Origin: a virus
Reading direction: 5' to 3' (one strand)
Virus record (IMG/VR): IMGVR_UViG_3300042316_000197
Location: 1 to 46,444 of that record
DNA: 46,444 bases
A model generated the notes under the pieces. The model did not search any database. It saw only the letters and a program-made list of their open reading frames with translations, and was not told where the DNA came from. Position numbers and translations under genes: made by a program. Shown here piece by piece: positions 1 to 10,300 of the stretch. Each line of letters starts with the position of its first letter. Positions within the stretch are counted from its first letter, which is position 1.

Positions 1-1
1 T

Positions 2-703
2 GCAGGAAGTTTAAATACAGGCGCTATAATTATTATATTCAACCCACAAGCAGTGCCTGACGGAATAAGAGCTACTTATGATGGAGTTGTTTATAATAAA
101 TTAAGCTCTCCTGTAGATGGACTTCATCAAAGTTCAAATTATGGTAATTTTACCATTGTAGGAGATTTATTAGCTGATTGTGGTATGTCAGGTGGTACTA
201 CTTTATTTCCGGATTTAGTTGAAAAGCTATATAACGGAATAGAATTTGTAAATACAGGAAATACTCAATCGGTTATTGTATATCCGGGAGATGTTTCACT
301 ATCTTCATATTCTGCTCCGGGTCAATGCGTTATGGTAATACCAAAGCCAAGTGCAACTCCAAACAATGTTTTTATTGAGATGATTGGTCCTTGTTCGGGC
401 ACAGGATTTGATATTGAAATTTATTGCCCTGTAGCATTGCCAAGTTTTATTTCTTCAAATGTATTTCCTTCATCTACAATACTTTGTGGAGCATCTATGC
501 CAAATACATTTTATTTTGCAAAAGTACATAGTACAATTGATGTATATGTAGGTCTTTATGATTATGTATTTACAGATGCTAATGGGGAATTTGCTTTAGC
601 AGATGGGTATTATATGACAAGTAATGTAGCAGTTCCAAATCAAGTATTGCAAATTGTAAATGGAATTGTAGTAGCAATAGTAGGTTGTTCTACACCTTCT
701 TAA
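2..703 (+). CDS. Tail/virion structural protein, 5'-truncated
   Basis: The reading frame is open to the left edge of the window, so the gene starts outside; the GTG at 53 is an internal valine codon rather than the likely start. The visible 233 residues are rich in beta-prone, Gly/Ser/Thr/Val segments with scattered cysteines (for example CGMSGG, PCSGTG, ILCGASMP), as in phage tail or baseplate proteins. It is followed after 10 bases by another structural gene in the same direction. I do not recognise a specific family. The structural role is inferred from composition and neighbours. Confidence 0.6.
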   Translation, partial: AGSLNTGAIIIIFNPQAVPDGIRATYDGVVYNKLSSPVDGLHQSSNYGNFTIVGDLLADCGMSGGTTLFPDLVEKLYNGIEFVNTGNTQSVIVYPGDVSLSSYSAPGQCVMVIPKPSATPNNVFIEMIGPCSGTGFDIEIYCPVALPSFISSNVFPSSTILCGASMPNTFYFAKVHSTIDVYVGLYDYVFTDANGEFALADGYYMTSNVAVPNQVLQIVNGIVVAIVGCSTPS

Positions 704-713
704 TATTAAAATT

Positions 714-1493
714 ATGAATTACACACTATCATATAGCGAAGGAGTTGCCGGTTGGGTATCTTTTTATTCTTATTATCCTGATTGGATGATTGGAATGAAT
801 AATTATTTTTACACTTTTAAAGGAGGAAATATTTATAGACATAACGTAAATGAAGCTCGAAATACATTCTATGGACAATATACACCATCTACGCTACAGA
901 GCGTATTTAATAATGCTGCCCTTGAGAATAAACTATTTAAAACCATTAATCTACAAGGAGATGCTGCTTGGGGTGTTACGTTAGAGACTGATTTACAATA
1001 TTCAGGATATATAGAGCAATCTTGGTTCGAGAAGAAAGAAGCTGCTTATTATGCATTTGTAAGAAACAATTCAATAGGGCAACTTTCTCTTAGAAGTGTG
1101 AATGGTATCGGAAGAAGCTATCAAGTTATATCAGGAACTACGGTTAAGTTCTCAATTAACCCTCTTATAGCTATAGGTAATATTATTAGCATTGGAGATT
1201 TGCTATATTTCTTTGTATCTCCTTCAACTACGCCTTTACTTGCAGGTCAAGTAACTGCTGTAAATGTTGATTATCCAAGTGATTTAAACCAATTGACAAT
1301 AAACACAACAGTACCGGGATATGTAACCACACCTATAACTACTCAAGACGCTTATTTCTTGTATATTAAAAATTCTGTAGCTGAATCACACGGAGTATTA
1401 GGACATTATTGTACCTTTACTCTTTCAAATAATTCTTCAAATAAAATAGAATTATTCTCTGTTCAAACTAATGTAATGAAAAGTTTCCCTTAA
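714..1493 (+). CDS. Tail stabilisation-type structural protein
   Basis: A 259-aa protein with an N-terminal block (residues about 10-45) reading GWVSFYSYYPDWMIGMNN followed by FYTFKGGNIYRHN. This aromatic block is one I associate with a tail 'stabilisation' protein found in crAss-like and other Bacteroidota podoviruses; that link is from memory. No signal peptide or membrane segment is seen. It lies between a tail protein and the internal virion protein genes, which fits a tail or tail-hub component. The start ATG at 714 follows the previous stop by 10 bases. Confidence 0.6.
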   Translation: MNYTLSYSEGVAGWVSFYSYYPDWMIGMNNYFYTFKGGNIYRHNVNEARNTFYGQYTPSTLQSVFNNAALENKLFKTINLQGDAAWGVTLETDLQYSGYIEQSWFEKKEAAYYAFVRNNSIGQLSLRSVNGIGRSYQVISGTTVKFSINPLIAIGNIISIGDLLYFFVSPSTTPLLAGQVTAVNVDYPSDLNQLTINTTVPGYVTTPITTQDAYFLYIKNSVAESHGVLGHYCTFTLSNNSSNKIELFSVQTNVMKSFP

Positions 1494-1499
1494 ATTTAA

Positions 1500-1507
1500 T
1501 ATCTTTG
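1500..1507 (+). promoter_or_regulatory. Bacteroidota-type -7 promoter element (TATCTTTG)
   Basis: TATCTTTG matches the TAnnTTTG -7 consensus of Bacteroidota primary sigma factors. It lies directly before the ATG at 1515, so a transcript starting about 7 bases downstream would be nearly leaderless. It would drive the acetyltransferase and internal virion protein genes. No clear -33 TTG element is seen, so this is a motif match only. Confidence 0.4.
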
Positions 1508-1514
1508 TATCAAT

Positions 1515-1925
1515 ATGGAATTAGAAATTAGACATCTTTACGATACTGACTACGAAGAAATTCTTGTGGAATGGTGGAAACAATGGAATTGGGAGCCACC
1601 CGCAAAAGATTTTTTACCTGATGATGGTAAAGGAGGGGTTATAGTTTATGATGGAGATACGCCAATTTGTGCAGGTTTTATATATGTTACAAATTCAAAA
1701 GTCGCTTGGGTAGATTGGATTATATCTAACAAGGAGTACAGAATAAAAGATAAAAGAAGAGAAGCTATTAAATTACTAATAGAGTCTCTTACAAATATTT
1801 GTAAAAATACAGGAAGTAAATACGGATACGCTTTAATTAAAAACAAAAGCCTTATTAAAACCTACGAAGATTTAGGTTGGTCTAAAGGAGATGGATATAC
1901 AAGTGAAATGATAAAAATATTATAA
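1515..1925 (+). CDS. GNAT-family N-acetyltransferase
   Basis: A 136-aa protein with the layout of a small GNAT acetyltransferase: beta strands carrying GVIVYDGDTPICAGFIYV (about residues 41-58), then a charged helix with RREAIKLLIESL (about 82-93) at the acetyl-CoA binding position, and a C-terminal LIKTYEDLGWSKG segment like the usual 'FYekxGF' end of the fold. Such enzymes move an acetyl group from acetyl-CoA to an amine; the substrate is unknown. It sits between tail and ejection protein genes and ends 1 base before the next ATG. Stand-alone GNAT proteins recur in phage virion gene blocks, so it could be packaged or modify virion or host proteins (inference). Confidence 0.7.
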   Translation: MELEIRHLYDTDYEEILVEWWKQWNWEPPAKDFLPDDGKGGVIVYDGDTPICAGFIYVTNSKVAWVDWIISNKEYRIKDKRREAIKLLIESLTNICKNTGSKYGYALIKNKSLIKTYEDLGWSKGDGYTSEMIKIL

Positions 1926-1926
1926 T

Positions 1927-2709
1927 ATGGGAGTAGCGACAGCAGTAGCAATAGGAGGATTAGCTCTTTCAGCGGGTTCAACAGCAATGTCTTTTATGCA
2001 AGCAGGACAGCAAAAATCAAAACAAAGACAAGCAGAGGCGGCGGCAGCTGCTGCAATGGCAGAGGCACGTAAAAAACTTGAGATAAATTTTACCGATGAA
2101 ATGGCTATAAAGAAAGAGCCTTATGAATTGCAAAGAGAAGCTTTGCTTTCTCAAGGTGCTCAAGCTATTCAGGCAGGTCAAGAATCTGATAGAGGAGCTG
2201 AAGCAACTGCGGGTAAAGTTATGATGGCTCAAAACGAAGCTCAAGCAGGGATAAGAACAGCTATGGGTGCTGAGATGACTGACATTGAAAATAAGAGAAT
2301 TGCAGAAGAAAGTCGTTTAAGAGATTTAGGCGTTCAATTAGATTTAGGAGAGGTTGCGGGTCAGCAAAAAATAGCAGCTGATGCTGAGGCATCGGCAGCT
2401 GCACAAACAGCTCAAGGAATACAAGGAGCCATCAGTACAGCTCAACAAGGATTATCAATGGTTCCTTTATTTGCAGGAGGAGGAGGTAAAGGTAAAGTTG
2501 ATTTATCTACAGCTACTCAATCAGGACAAATGGTTGATATGTCAAATAAGGCATACCAAAGTAAAGCTACTGACCAATTCGCTTCTTATCAATCTCCTAT
2601 ATCAGCACAACAACCTAATCCAAATACATCTTTTGGTCCTCAACTTCCTCAGCCCGGAACTTCGTATGGGACATTTGGAATCAATATGTCGGGGATAGGG
2701 GGTTATTAA
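1927..2709 (+). CDS. Internal virion (ejection) protein, small
   Basis: A 260-aa protein with a small-residue, hydrophobic N-terminus (residues 3-24, VATAVAIGGLALSAG...) followed by an Ala/Gln/Glu-rich stretch to about residue 165 that should be helical or coiled coil, then a Gly-rich turn (AGGGGKGK, about 183-190) and a Gln/Pro/Ser-rich tail. This matches the look of T7 gp14-like ejection proteins, which leave the capsid with the DNA and form a pore in the outer membrane. It is first of three consecutive genes of this class. Family assignment is by pattern only. Confidence 0.65.
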   Translation: MGVATAVAIGGLALSAGSTAMSFMQAGQQKSKQRQAEAAAAAAMAEARKKLEINFTDEMAIKKEPYELQREALLSQGAQAIQAGQESDRGAEATAGKVMMAQNEAQAGIRTAMGAEMTDIENKRIAEESRLRDLGVQLDLGEVAGQQKIAADAEASAAAQTAQGIQGAISTAQQGLSMVPLFAGGGGKGKVDLSTATQSGQMVDMSNKAYQSKATDQFASYQSPISAQQPNPNTSFGPQLPQPGTSYGTFGINMSGIGGY

Positions 2710-2732
2710 CATTAAAATAAAACAAATAAGAT

Positions 2733-4364
2733 ATGCCTTTAGGATATGGTTACGTAGAAAGAGATGTAGATTCCCAAATAAATTGGGCGCAAGTTGGAGC
2801 AGAAGCAAGTGGAATGCTTTTGGAAGTAAATCGTGTACGTGAAGAAAAGAAAGACGCTTTAGCTCAAGCACAAAGAGAATCTTTAAATAACTTGATGAAC
2901 TCTCCTCAAGGAGTTGACCAAAGTGTAAATGGAGTTGTGAATAAATTTGCTCACGATTTAATTGAGCAAACAAAGATTGATTACGATTTACTTATAAGAG
3001 GAGACATGAGCGTAAGGGACTATACCTTGAAAAGACAAAACCAATTAGATGGTACAAATAATCTATTTAAAGTAGCTCCGGAACTTCAAAAAGCAAAAAA
3101 AACTACATTAGATGGTATATCAAATGGTTCATTACAATCAGCAGCAAATATATTTCAAGGAAGTTTTGTTGAAAAAATGGTAGATTTATCTAACTTAAGT
3201 ATTAATGTAAATTCTCCTACAGGAGAAATAAATTTTGGCTTATTAGAAGATAAAATAATTGACGGTAAAACTGTTAAAGTAATGGGAAAAAATATAGCTA
3301 CGTCAAATGTTCTTTTAGGTATGTTAGCTCAACCTATCCAAAGTTTTTATACTGATAAAGAAACTACTAATATGGTTGAAAGATTTGGAAGTAAAAAAGC
3401 AGTAGTGTATCAAGCTGCAACTACAGCAGGAGCAGGTACTATATCTGAATATTTAGGACCTACTTATTTAGCTTCAATAAAAGACCCTGTAGTTAAAGAA
3501 ATAGCAAATAATTTTAATAAAGCTATTGATGATATGGTAGCTTCAAGAATTGGAGGTCCTTCTAATTCATATAATCTTATGGGTGTTATTACTGAAGATT
3601 TAGCTAAGTATGGTTCAGATGATTTTACATATAATAGTGATGAAGCTAAGGCGAATACTAACAAAATACTTGTTAAGATTAATCAGGCTACACATAGAAT
3701 GGACCTTGACGAAACAGGTGCTAATTATGAAAGAATGAAGAAAGAGGCTAATGACTTTGTTAAAAATCAGATTATCCTTAAGTTAGACGAAGAGAAAAAA
3801 ATCACTACTACAGGGCAGTTATCAGAATCATCATATACAAAAGAAAGAGCTGCTAGAATAAATAGAGCACCAAGTGGAGAAACTCCTCCTCCTCCTGTAA
3901 CATTAAAACAAGTTCTTGTACAAACAGAAAAAGACAATACAGGTAAAAAAATTCCTATAGGCGCAATTTCAGCAATTGAAAATTTAGTTCTTGATGAGGC
4001 TAAAGGAGTACAAAATTATATAGAAACTATTGGATATAATGGTAAAAAAGGAACTCTTTATGTTACCGGTTATCAAATATCAGGTAAAGAAACAGATAAA
4101 TCTAATGGTGGAGATAGCGAAACTGTAGTTAAAAGAACTAAACTTCTGAGTAGTGATAAAGGAGATAATGCAGGACTTTTATCTATAGCAGTTCCAAAGT
4201 TACGTAATCCTGAAGACCCGGATGGAGGTAACTTCCAAAGCATTGCCCAAGCAAAAGATTACTACAAAAGAGTATATGAAGGTAAGTTAGGTGGCACTAC
4301 TACTACTGCTACGCCTGCAAAAAAAACAATTCAATTTGATTCACAAGGTAATATTATACAATAA
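2733..4364 (+). CDS. Internal virion (ejection) protein, middle
   Basis: A 543-aa mostly helical protein with long charged segments and no signal peptide or clear membrane span. The N-terminus (MPLGYGYVERDVDSQINWAQ) resembles the starts of T7 gp15-like internal core proteins of phages ('...D..vdWa.vg..'). The C-terminal 60 residues are Thr/Ala/Lys rich and low in complexity. It sits between the small and the giant internal virion proteins, the same order as gp14-gp15-gp16 in T7-type phages. The role in a periplasmic DNA-ejection tube is inferred from that order. Confidence 0.6.
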   Translation: MPLGYGYVERDVDSQINWAQVGAEASGMLLEVNRVREEKKDALAQAQRESLNNLMNSPQGVDQSVNGVVNKFAHDLIEQTKIDYDLLIRGDMSVRDYTLKRQNQLDGTNNLFKVAPELQKAKKTTLDGISNGSLQSAANIFQGSFVEKMVDLSNLSINVNSPTGEINFGLLEDKIIDGKTVKVMGKNIATSNVLLGMLAQPIQSFYTDKETTNMVERFGSKKAVVYQAATTAGAGTISEYLGPTYLASIKDPVVKEIANNFNKAIDDMVASRIGGPSNSYNLMGVITEDLAKYGSDDFTYNSDEAKANTNKILVKINQATHRMDLDETGANYERMKKEANDFVKNQIILKLDEEKKITTTGQLSESSYTKERAARINRAPSGETPPPPVTLKQVLVQTEKDNTGKKIPIGAISAIENLVLDEAKGVQNYIETIGYNGKKGTLYVTGYQISGKETDKSNGGDSETVVKRTKLLSSDKGDNAGLLSIAVPKLRNPEDPDGGNFQSIAQAKDYYKRVYEGKLGGTTTTATPAKKTIQFDSQGNIIQ

Positions 4365-4370
4365 TAAATT

Positions 4371-7300
4371 ATGCTACAACCTGATAAATTAAAAAAATTA
4401 AACGAGAATGCTGCAAAAATGGCTCAAGCAGGAAGTAGTCAAGAGGATATTTTAGCAATGAAAGATGCCTTTATACAGCAATTCGGAAACGAGCAACCAA
4501 TTGATGTAAAAAAAAAAGGTTCTTCGGTATCAAACATACCTCAGCAACAGCAAACAGGTACTACGGAATTACCTGTGGCAGATGGTTCATTGGTTACGCC
4601 TGTACCTACTAAAAAGAAAGCTAATCAGTCAGAATATTATAAAGACCCTGAAGAAAATGTATTTGAAAAAACTGTAGGTTATCTCGGTGGGTTACAATCT
4701 GAAGCAGCTAAATCTACTCTTTCTTTTATTGATAACATTATAGTTAGCGCAAGAAAAGGATTGCAAGGAGAAGGTTTTTTTGATGATGATATTCCTGATA
4801 CTGATACTCCTATGACTGATGCTATGACAAAGAAAGTGTCTTCTAAAAAAGGAGAGATACTTTCTTTAGACCCTAAATATGGTAAACCTAAAAGCGATGG
4901 AGGTCCATTAGACCCAACTCCATTTATTAAAGGCGCTGCTGAAATTGGTTTAAAAGTAATCAATTCAACTATGCCTCAAGACCAAAAAAACTTAATAATA
5001 TCTGCATTGAATTTAGGTTCAGCAAAAGTAGAAAGGTCTATTAGAGGAATTGACAAATATCAAGGATATGTACTTCCAAAAGATAATATACCTACCAATG
5101 TTGTAAAAGGTATAGTTGGTATGGCTCCTGATTTAATAGCGGCATCTGTTATGAAAAGTCCGGCAGCAGCAGAAGGAAGACTTGCTAAAGCTGCAACTGA
5201 AATATCAGCAGGAGCAAAACCTTTAATTCAAAAATATCTACCTAAAGCAGCTAAATTTATTGAAGAAGCAGTAAGAGCACCATTTACCAAAATAATGGCA
5301 GCTAAAGGAACCGTAGAGGGTATAGCTAATGCTGAAGAAGGAAAAGATATAGTAGAAGCAGGTTTTGAAGGAGGTATTGAAGGAGCTAAAGAAGGTATTA
5401 TTATGCACGGTCTTGGAGTAGTGGCAGGTAAAGCTACGCCGGTTATAGCAAAGGTTATATCTAAAACAGGACTAAATAGTACTTGGTCCACAGGAATAGC
5501 TAATCCACTTGCAAATGCAGGAGTATTTACAACAGCTAAAGCTATACGTACACCTATTGAGACAGGAGAATTAGCTACGGGAGAAGAATTAATTATGGAG
5601 GCAGGAACAGGTGTAGGATTTAGTTTACTACACGCAGGAAGTTTAGCTAAAAGCCACAATGAACTTAATCATTATGCTGACAATGCTTTAAAGACAGACG
5701 CTACAGAATCTTTAAAAAGAGTTGTAAACGAGACTAAAGATAATTTAGACTTGGTTTATAATCCTGACTTGACTACTGAAAATATAGTTCAATTAGAAGA
5801 GGCAAGAGACGGTCTTAAAACTGCAATAATAAGAGAACCTGATTTACAAAATAAACAATTATTAATAAATGAAGCACTAAAGATTCAAAATCAATTAGAT
5901 GCTCATTCTGCTGTTAATGATATTATAGAGCATAAAGACTTGCTTATTGAAGGTATTAATGGCGATGAAAGTGCGTCTGATAAGGATAAGGATTTCTATA
6001 CTAAAAAAATAAAAGCTATTGCAGACCATTTTGACAACTCAGAGTTTGGAGTTAAGAAGAAAGAATTAAATGCTAAAATAGCTGATGTTCAAAAAAAATA
6101 CGACATATCAGAATCAGAATCAGATAGAACAGAATTAGAAAACTTAAATGTTGAATTAACTAACTTAATAAAAAACAAAGATGCCGTTCAAAAGCCAACA
6201 ACAGATGAAAGCGTGCTACGCACAGAACAACCCGAAGTGGAACTGCAAGGAGTGGTCGAAGGAAACGCCCAACCTGAAGGAGTTACCGAAGAAACTATCA
6301 CTACTGAGAAACCGGAAGAAGTAGTTAAAGTCAAAAAGTCAGATGACTTTATGAATGATGCAGAACACGTTGTAACTTTAAATGGAAAAGAAGTAGGTAG
6401 AATTTATTACGACAGAAGCTCAAAAACTTGGAAAGACCCTTACTTTGATAGAAGTAAATTTTCGCCTGAATCTTTTGAGCGTATATATGGAGATATATTA
6501 GGAGAAACAAAACAGGAATCAATAGATAAATTAGTTGAAAGATATAAAGAATCTTTACCTAAAGAAGAAATTCCTATTGAAGAAACAATAGTGGAAAAAA
6601 CTGAAGAACCGAAAGGAGTTCAGTTTACAAAAGATACTGTGTTAAATAAATTTTTAAATAAATTAAATAGTTTAAATCCTGTTCAAATAAATCCTATTAA
6701 TAATAAATCATTTATATATGGAGATAAAGCATCTTTAGAATTTAATAGATTTGACAAAGGAGATAAAAACGAAATATCATTAGAAGGTATATCTTCTTTA
6801 GAAAAAGGTAAAGGTTTAGGTAAAGAAGCTATGATTGATGTAATAAAATCTGCTGACGAACTTGGAACAACTCTTACATTAGATGCAAAACCTTTTGGAA
6901 GAGAAGGTTTAGGTAAGAAAGAACTAATAGATTTTTATAAAAAGAATGGTTTTGAAGTTGATAAGCAATATTTAGAAGACCTTGATTTTGCTTCAGAAAA
7001 AGAAGCAATTGATTATGTTTTAGAAAATGAATCAGAGGCATTACCAATGACAAGAGAACCTAAAAAAGTAGAAGTTGTCGTAGAAACTAAACCTGCACAA
7101 ACAATTGAAGAAGCAATAAAAACTCTTGAAAAATCAAAAGAATATATTGAGGCAGATGATATTCAGAAAGAAGCTTTAGTTAGAGCTACTCGTAAAGAGT
7201 TTGGTCTAAAGGAGAAGTCAGCTCCATCTGTGAATAGGTTATTCGGTAAGCTGAAAGATATTGCTAAGATAACAATGACTGAGAAAGCTGCTCTTGTAAA

Positions 7301-10300
7301 ACAGTTAAGAGATAAAGCAAGAGGGGCGAGAGAGTCTATTCAAGAATGGAAGAAACAAACTAAAGAATTAACAGATGAATTAAGTGATTTAAAGAAGTCA
7401 GGAAAGATAACTTTAAATCAAGAGACAGCAATACTTAATAAGTTTGGAAAAGTAAATATATTCAGCGAGAAATCAGTGAGTAGATTTACAGACTATGTGA
7501 CTAAGGTATTTAATGATGCCAACTACAAACAAAAATTAGATGTTGCAAGAAAAAATCTTTCATCAATAAAAAAATTATCTAAAAATGAAACAAAGAATGC
7601 AGACCTTAGAGTATTAGGCGCTGAGTTTGCTAAAATAGACCCTTCAATGTTAGAAAATATTGATGAGTATAATGATTTGTCATCTAAAATAAATAAAGCT
7701 ATAGATGGCTCTAAAATAAGAAAAGAAAACGTAAAAATTGCTGAGACAGTAGATATTGAGAAAGTAACAGAATATGTTGAAAAAACCCTTGAAGAACAAG
7801 AAGTAAAACTTCGTGAAGAAAAAATAGCAGAGCTACAAGATTTACTTGGCGTAGATGCAAAAGATTTTAGTGCAGAAGAAATTGATGCTTTATTACAATC
7901 AGATAAAGAACTTTCTAAAGATGATGAAAAAATTGTTAGGTCAACAATTAAAAAAGCATTTGACATTTACTCTACTGTTGTAAAAGAAATGGTAACAACA
8001 GGGGAAGATGCTTTTACAGGGGAAGAAGTTTCTTTTGATAAAAAGCAAAAAGACCTTATAGAAAGGTTTATGAATATAGACCCTAATAAAATTAAAGACC
8101 CAAAAGAAGCACTTGGAACTGTTGACTCTTTAATAAACTTTATTCAAAATAAATCAACGGCAGGTATGCTTAAACCAATTGCTGATTTTGAAGCAATTAA
8201 AGGAGGGGAAGAAATTATAAATAAAGGTCTTACAGCTATTAGACTTAGAAAATATTTTAGTCCAAAATTAGGAAGAGCACTTGGTCAACAAACAACAACG
8301 CTTCCTGTATTGGGAGAAAAAATGTTTAAAGGAGTAAATCGTTCTTTAGATTTTGAAGAATTTTCAGGTGTATCTGATTTAATTAATAATAGTTCTAAAG
8401 CAGAATCAGAATCTAATTTAATTGCAAAAAGTTATATAAAAGAGTTCTATAAAAGAAAGGCAAATGGAGAGTCTTATAATACAGCATATAATGATGTAGA
8501 AAGAGGAGTGTTTGCTCACATGATGAGAAATGTAATTGGTATAGAATCAAGAATGAAAAAAGTTTTTGATAAAAGAAAGCAAGAGGTTTTAGATACTGCA
8601 AATTTATTATCATCTAAAGGAAACGAATCTGAACAAGAAATTGCAAAACTTATTAAAAAAGCATACGACAAAATATTAGATGGTTCAGAGAATATTAAAG
8701 ATACCAAATCAAAAACTGATATTAATAATTCCGAAGGAGTTGAGTATTGGGTAAATCAATGGGGTAGTAGATACGAAGCATTATCTGATTTAGCTATTAA
8801 TTTTTATAATAAAGTATTAGGAAAAGATTTAGGATATACACCTGATAGATTAGTTAGACTTCAAGATAAGAGAGAGGATATTCCATTAGAAGATATTAAG
8901 TCTCAATTCTTTGCTAATACTGACGAAATATTATACGATAAAAAGTCAGGTAGTTTAATGGATAAGCAAGAGAATAGAAGAATACCTAAAGATATGTACA
9001 TTGACTTTTCGTTTGATAAAAAAAATGCAAACGCAATGAATGATGCTTTGACAGATTTGTACACTGCATTTGATACAAGAAAGGTAGGTTCTTTTTTAAA
9101 TTCTGATAATTATAAAAAAATATTTCCATCTAATAGAGATGCTAATCTTTACGATAAAAGAATAAAGAAGTTTGTCAGAATAACAAGAAAGAAAACTCCG
9201 TTTTCAAATAGTGAAGTATCTGATTTAATTAAAAATGCAGATAGAATAGCTAAATTAGGAGTTACAATGTCATTAGCATCGGTTAAACAGCCTTTTATTC
9301 AGACAATTCCTGTTTTGGTAAGTACTACAATTAATGCGGGATATGTAAATCCATTAATTGGTTTTGACCCTGTATATAATAAATGGCTTGGAGATTTAGG
9401 ATATGCTGTATCAAATAGAGGAGTTGAATCTCAAGGACAACTTGAGTCTTTAAATAAGCTTTTAGAAAAAGCAGCAACAATGCCTCGTGAAAAAGCTATG
9501 AAGTTTATAGAAAAAATTCAAGATGAATCTTTAAAATTATTATTAGTTAAAGGAGATGTATTAGTTGCAAGAGCTTCTTTTAAGGCGTACTATGAGCAGT
9601 CTTTAAAACAACAAGGTCTTTACAAAACTACCGAAACAACACAGACAGACAGTGGAGAAAGAATAGTGGAAACAAAAGGTATAGATTATAGTAAGCACGA
9701 ACCTAATAAAAGAGCTGCAAATTATGCTCAAAGAATGGTCGATAGACAACAGAATATATCTAATCCGGCATTAGCGGGAGATTTATATACAAGTGAATCA
9801 GATATTCAAAAAGTAGTTATTAAAATGCTTATGCCTTTTTCAAGCTTTAGAATGAATCAATCATCAAGATTAGGTTCTGATTTAAGTACTTTAGAATATT
9901 GGAATACATCAACTAAAGCAGATAAAACTATAGCATTAAGGTCTATTGCGGGATACGCATCAGAGCAAGCTACATATAGAGCTTTGCAAATTGGGTTTAC
10001 TATATTATTTAATTCTATTGCATCAAAAATAATGGGAGATGATGATGAAGAAGAAGATAAAAAATCAACACAAAACTCAATTAAAAATGCTGCAACAGGA
10101 GCTTTTGTAGATACATTTTCTCCTATTCCATTGTCAGACCCTTTTGTACAAGATGCATTAGCATATAGTGTTGAAGAACTTCAAGATGTTATGGATATGC
10201 CTGAAGATGAAAAGATAAAATTATTTGGGTCTCAAGAACAGTCTGCATTAAAAATTTTTGGGTCTTATGGTATCCCTTTTCAAAAGGCAAAAGATATATA

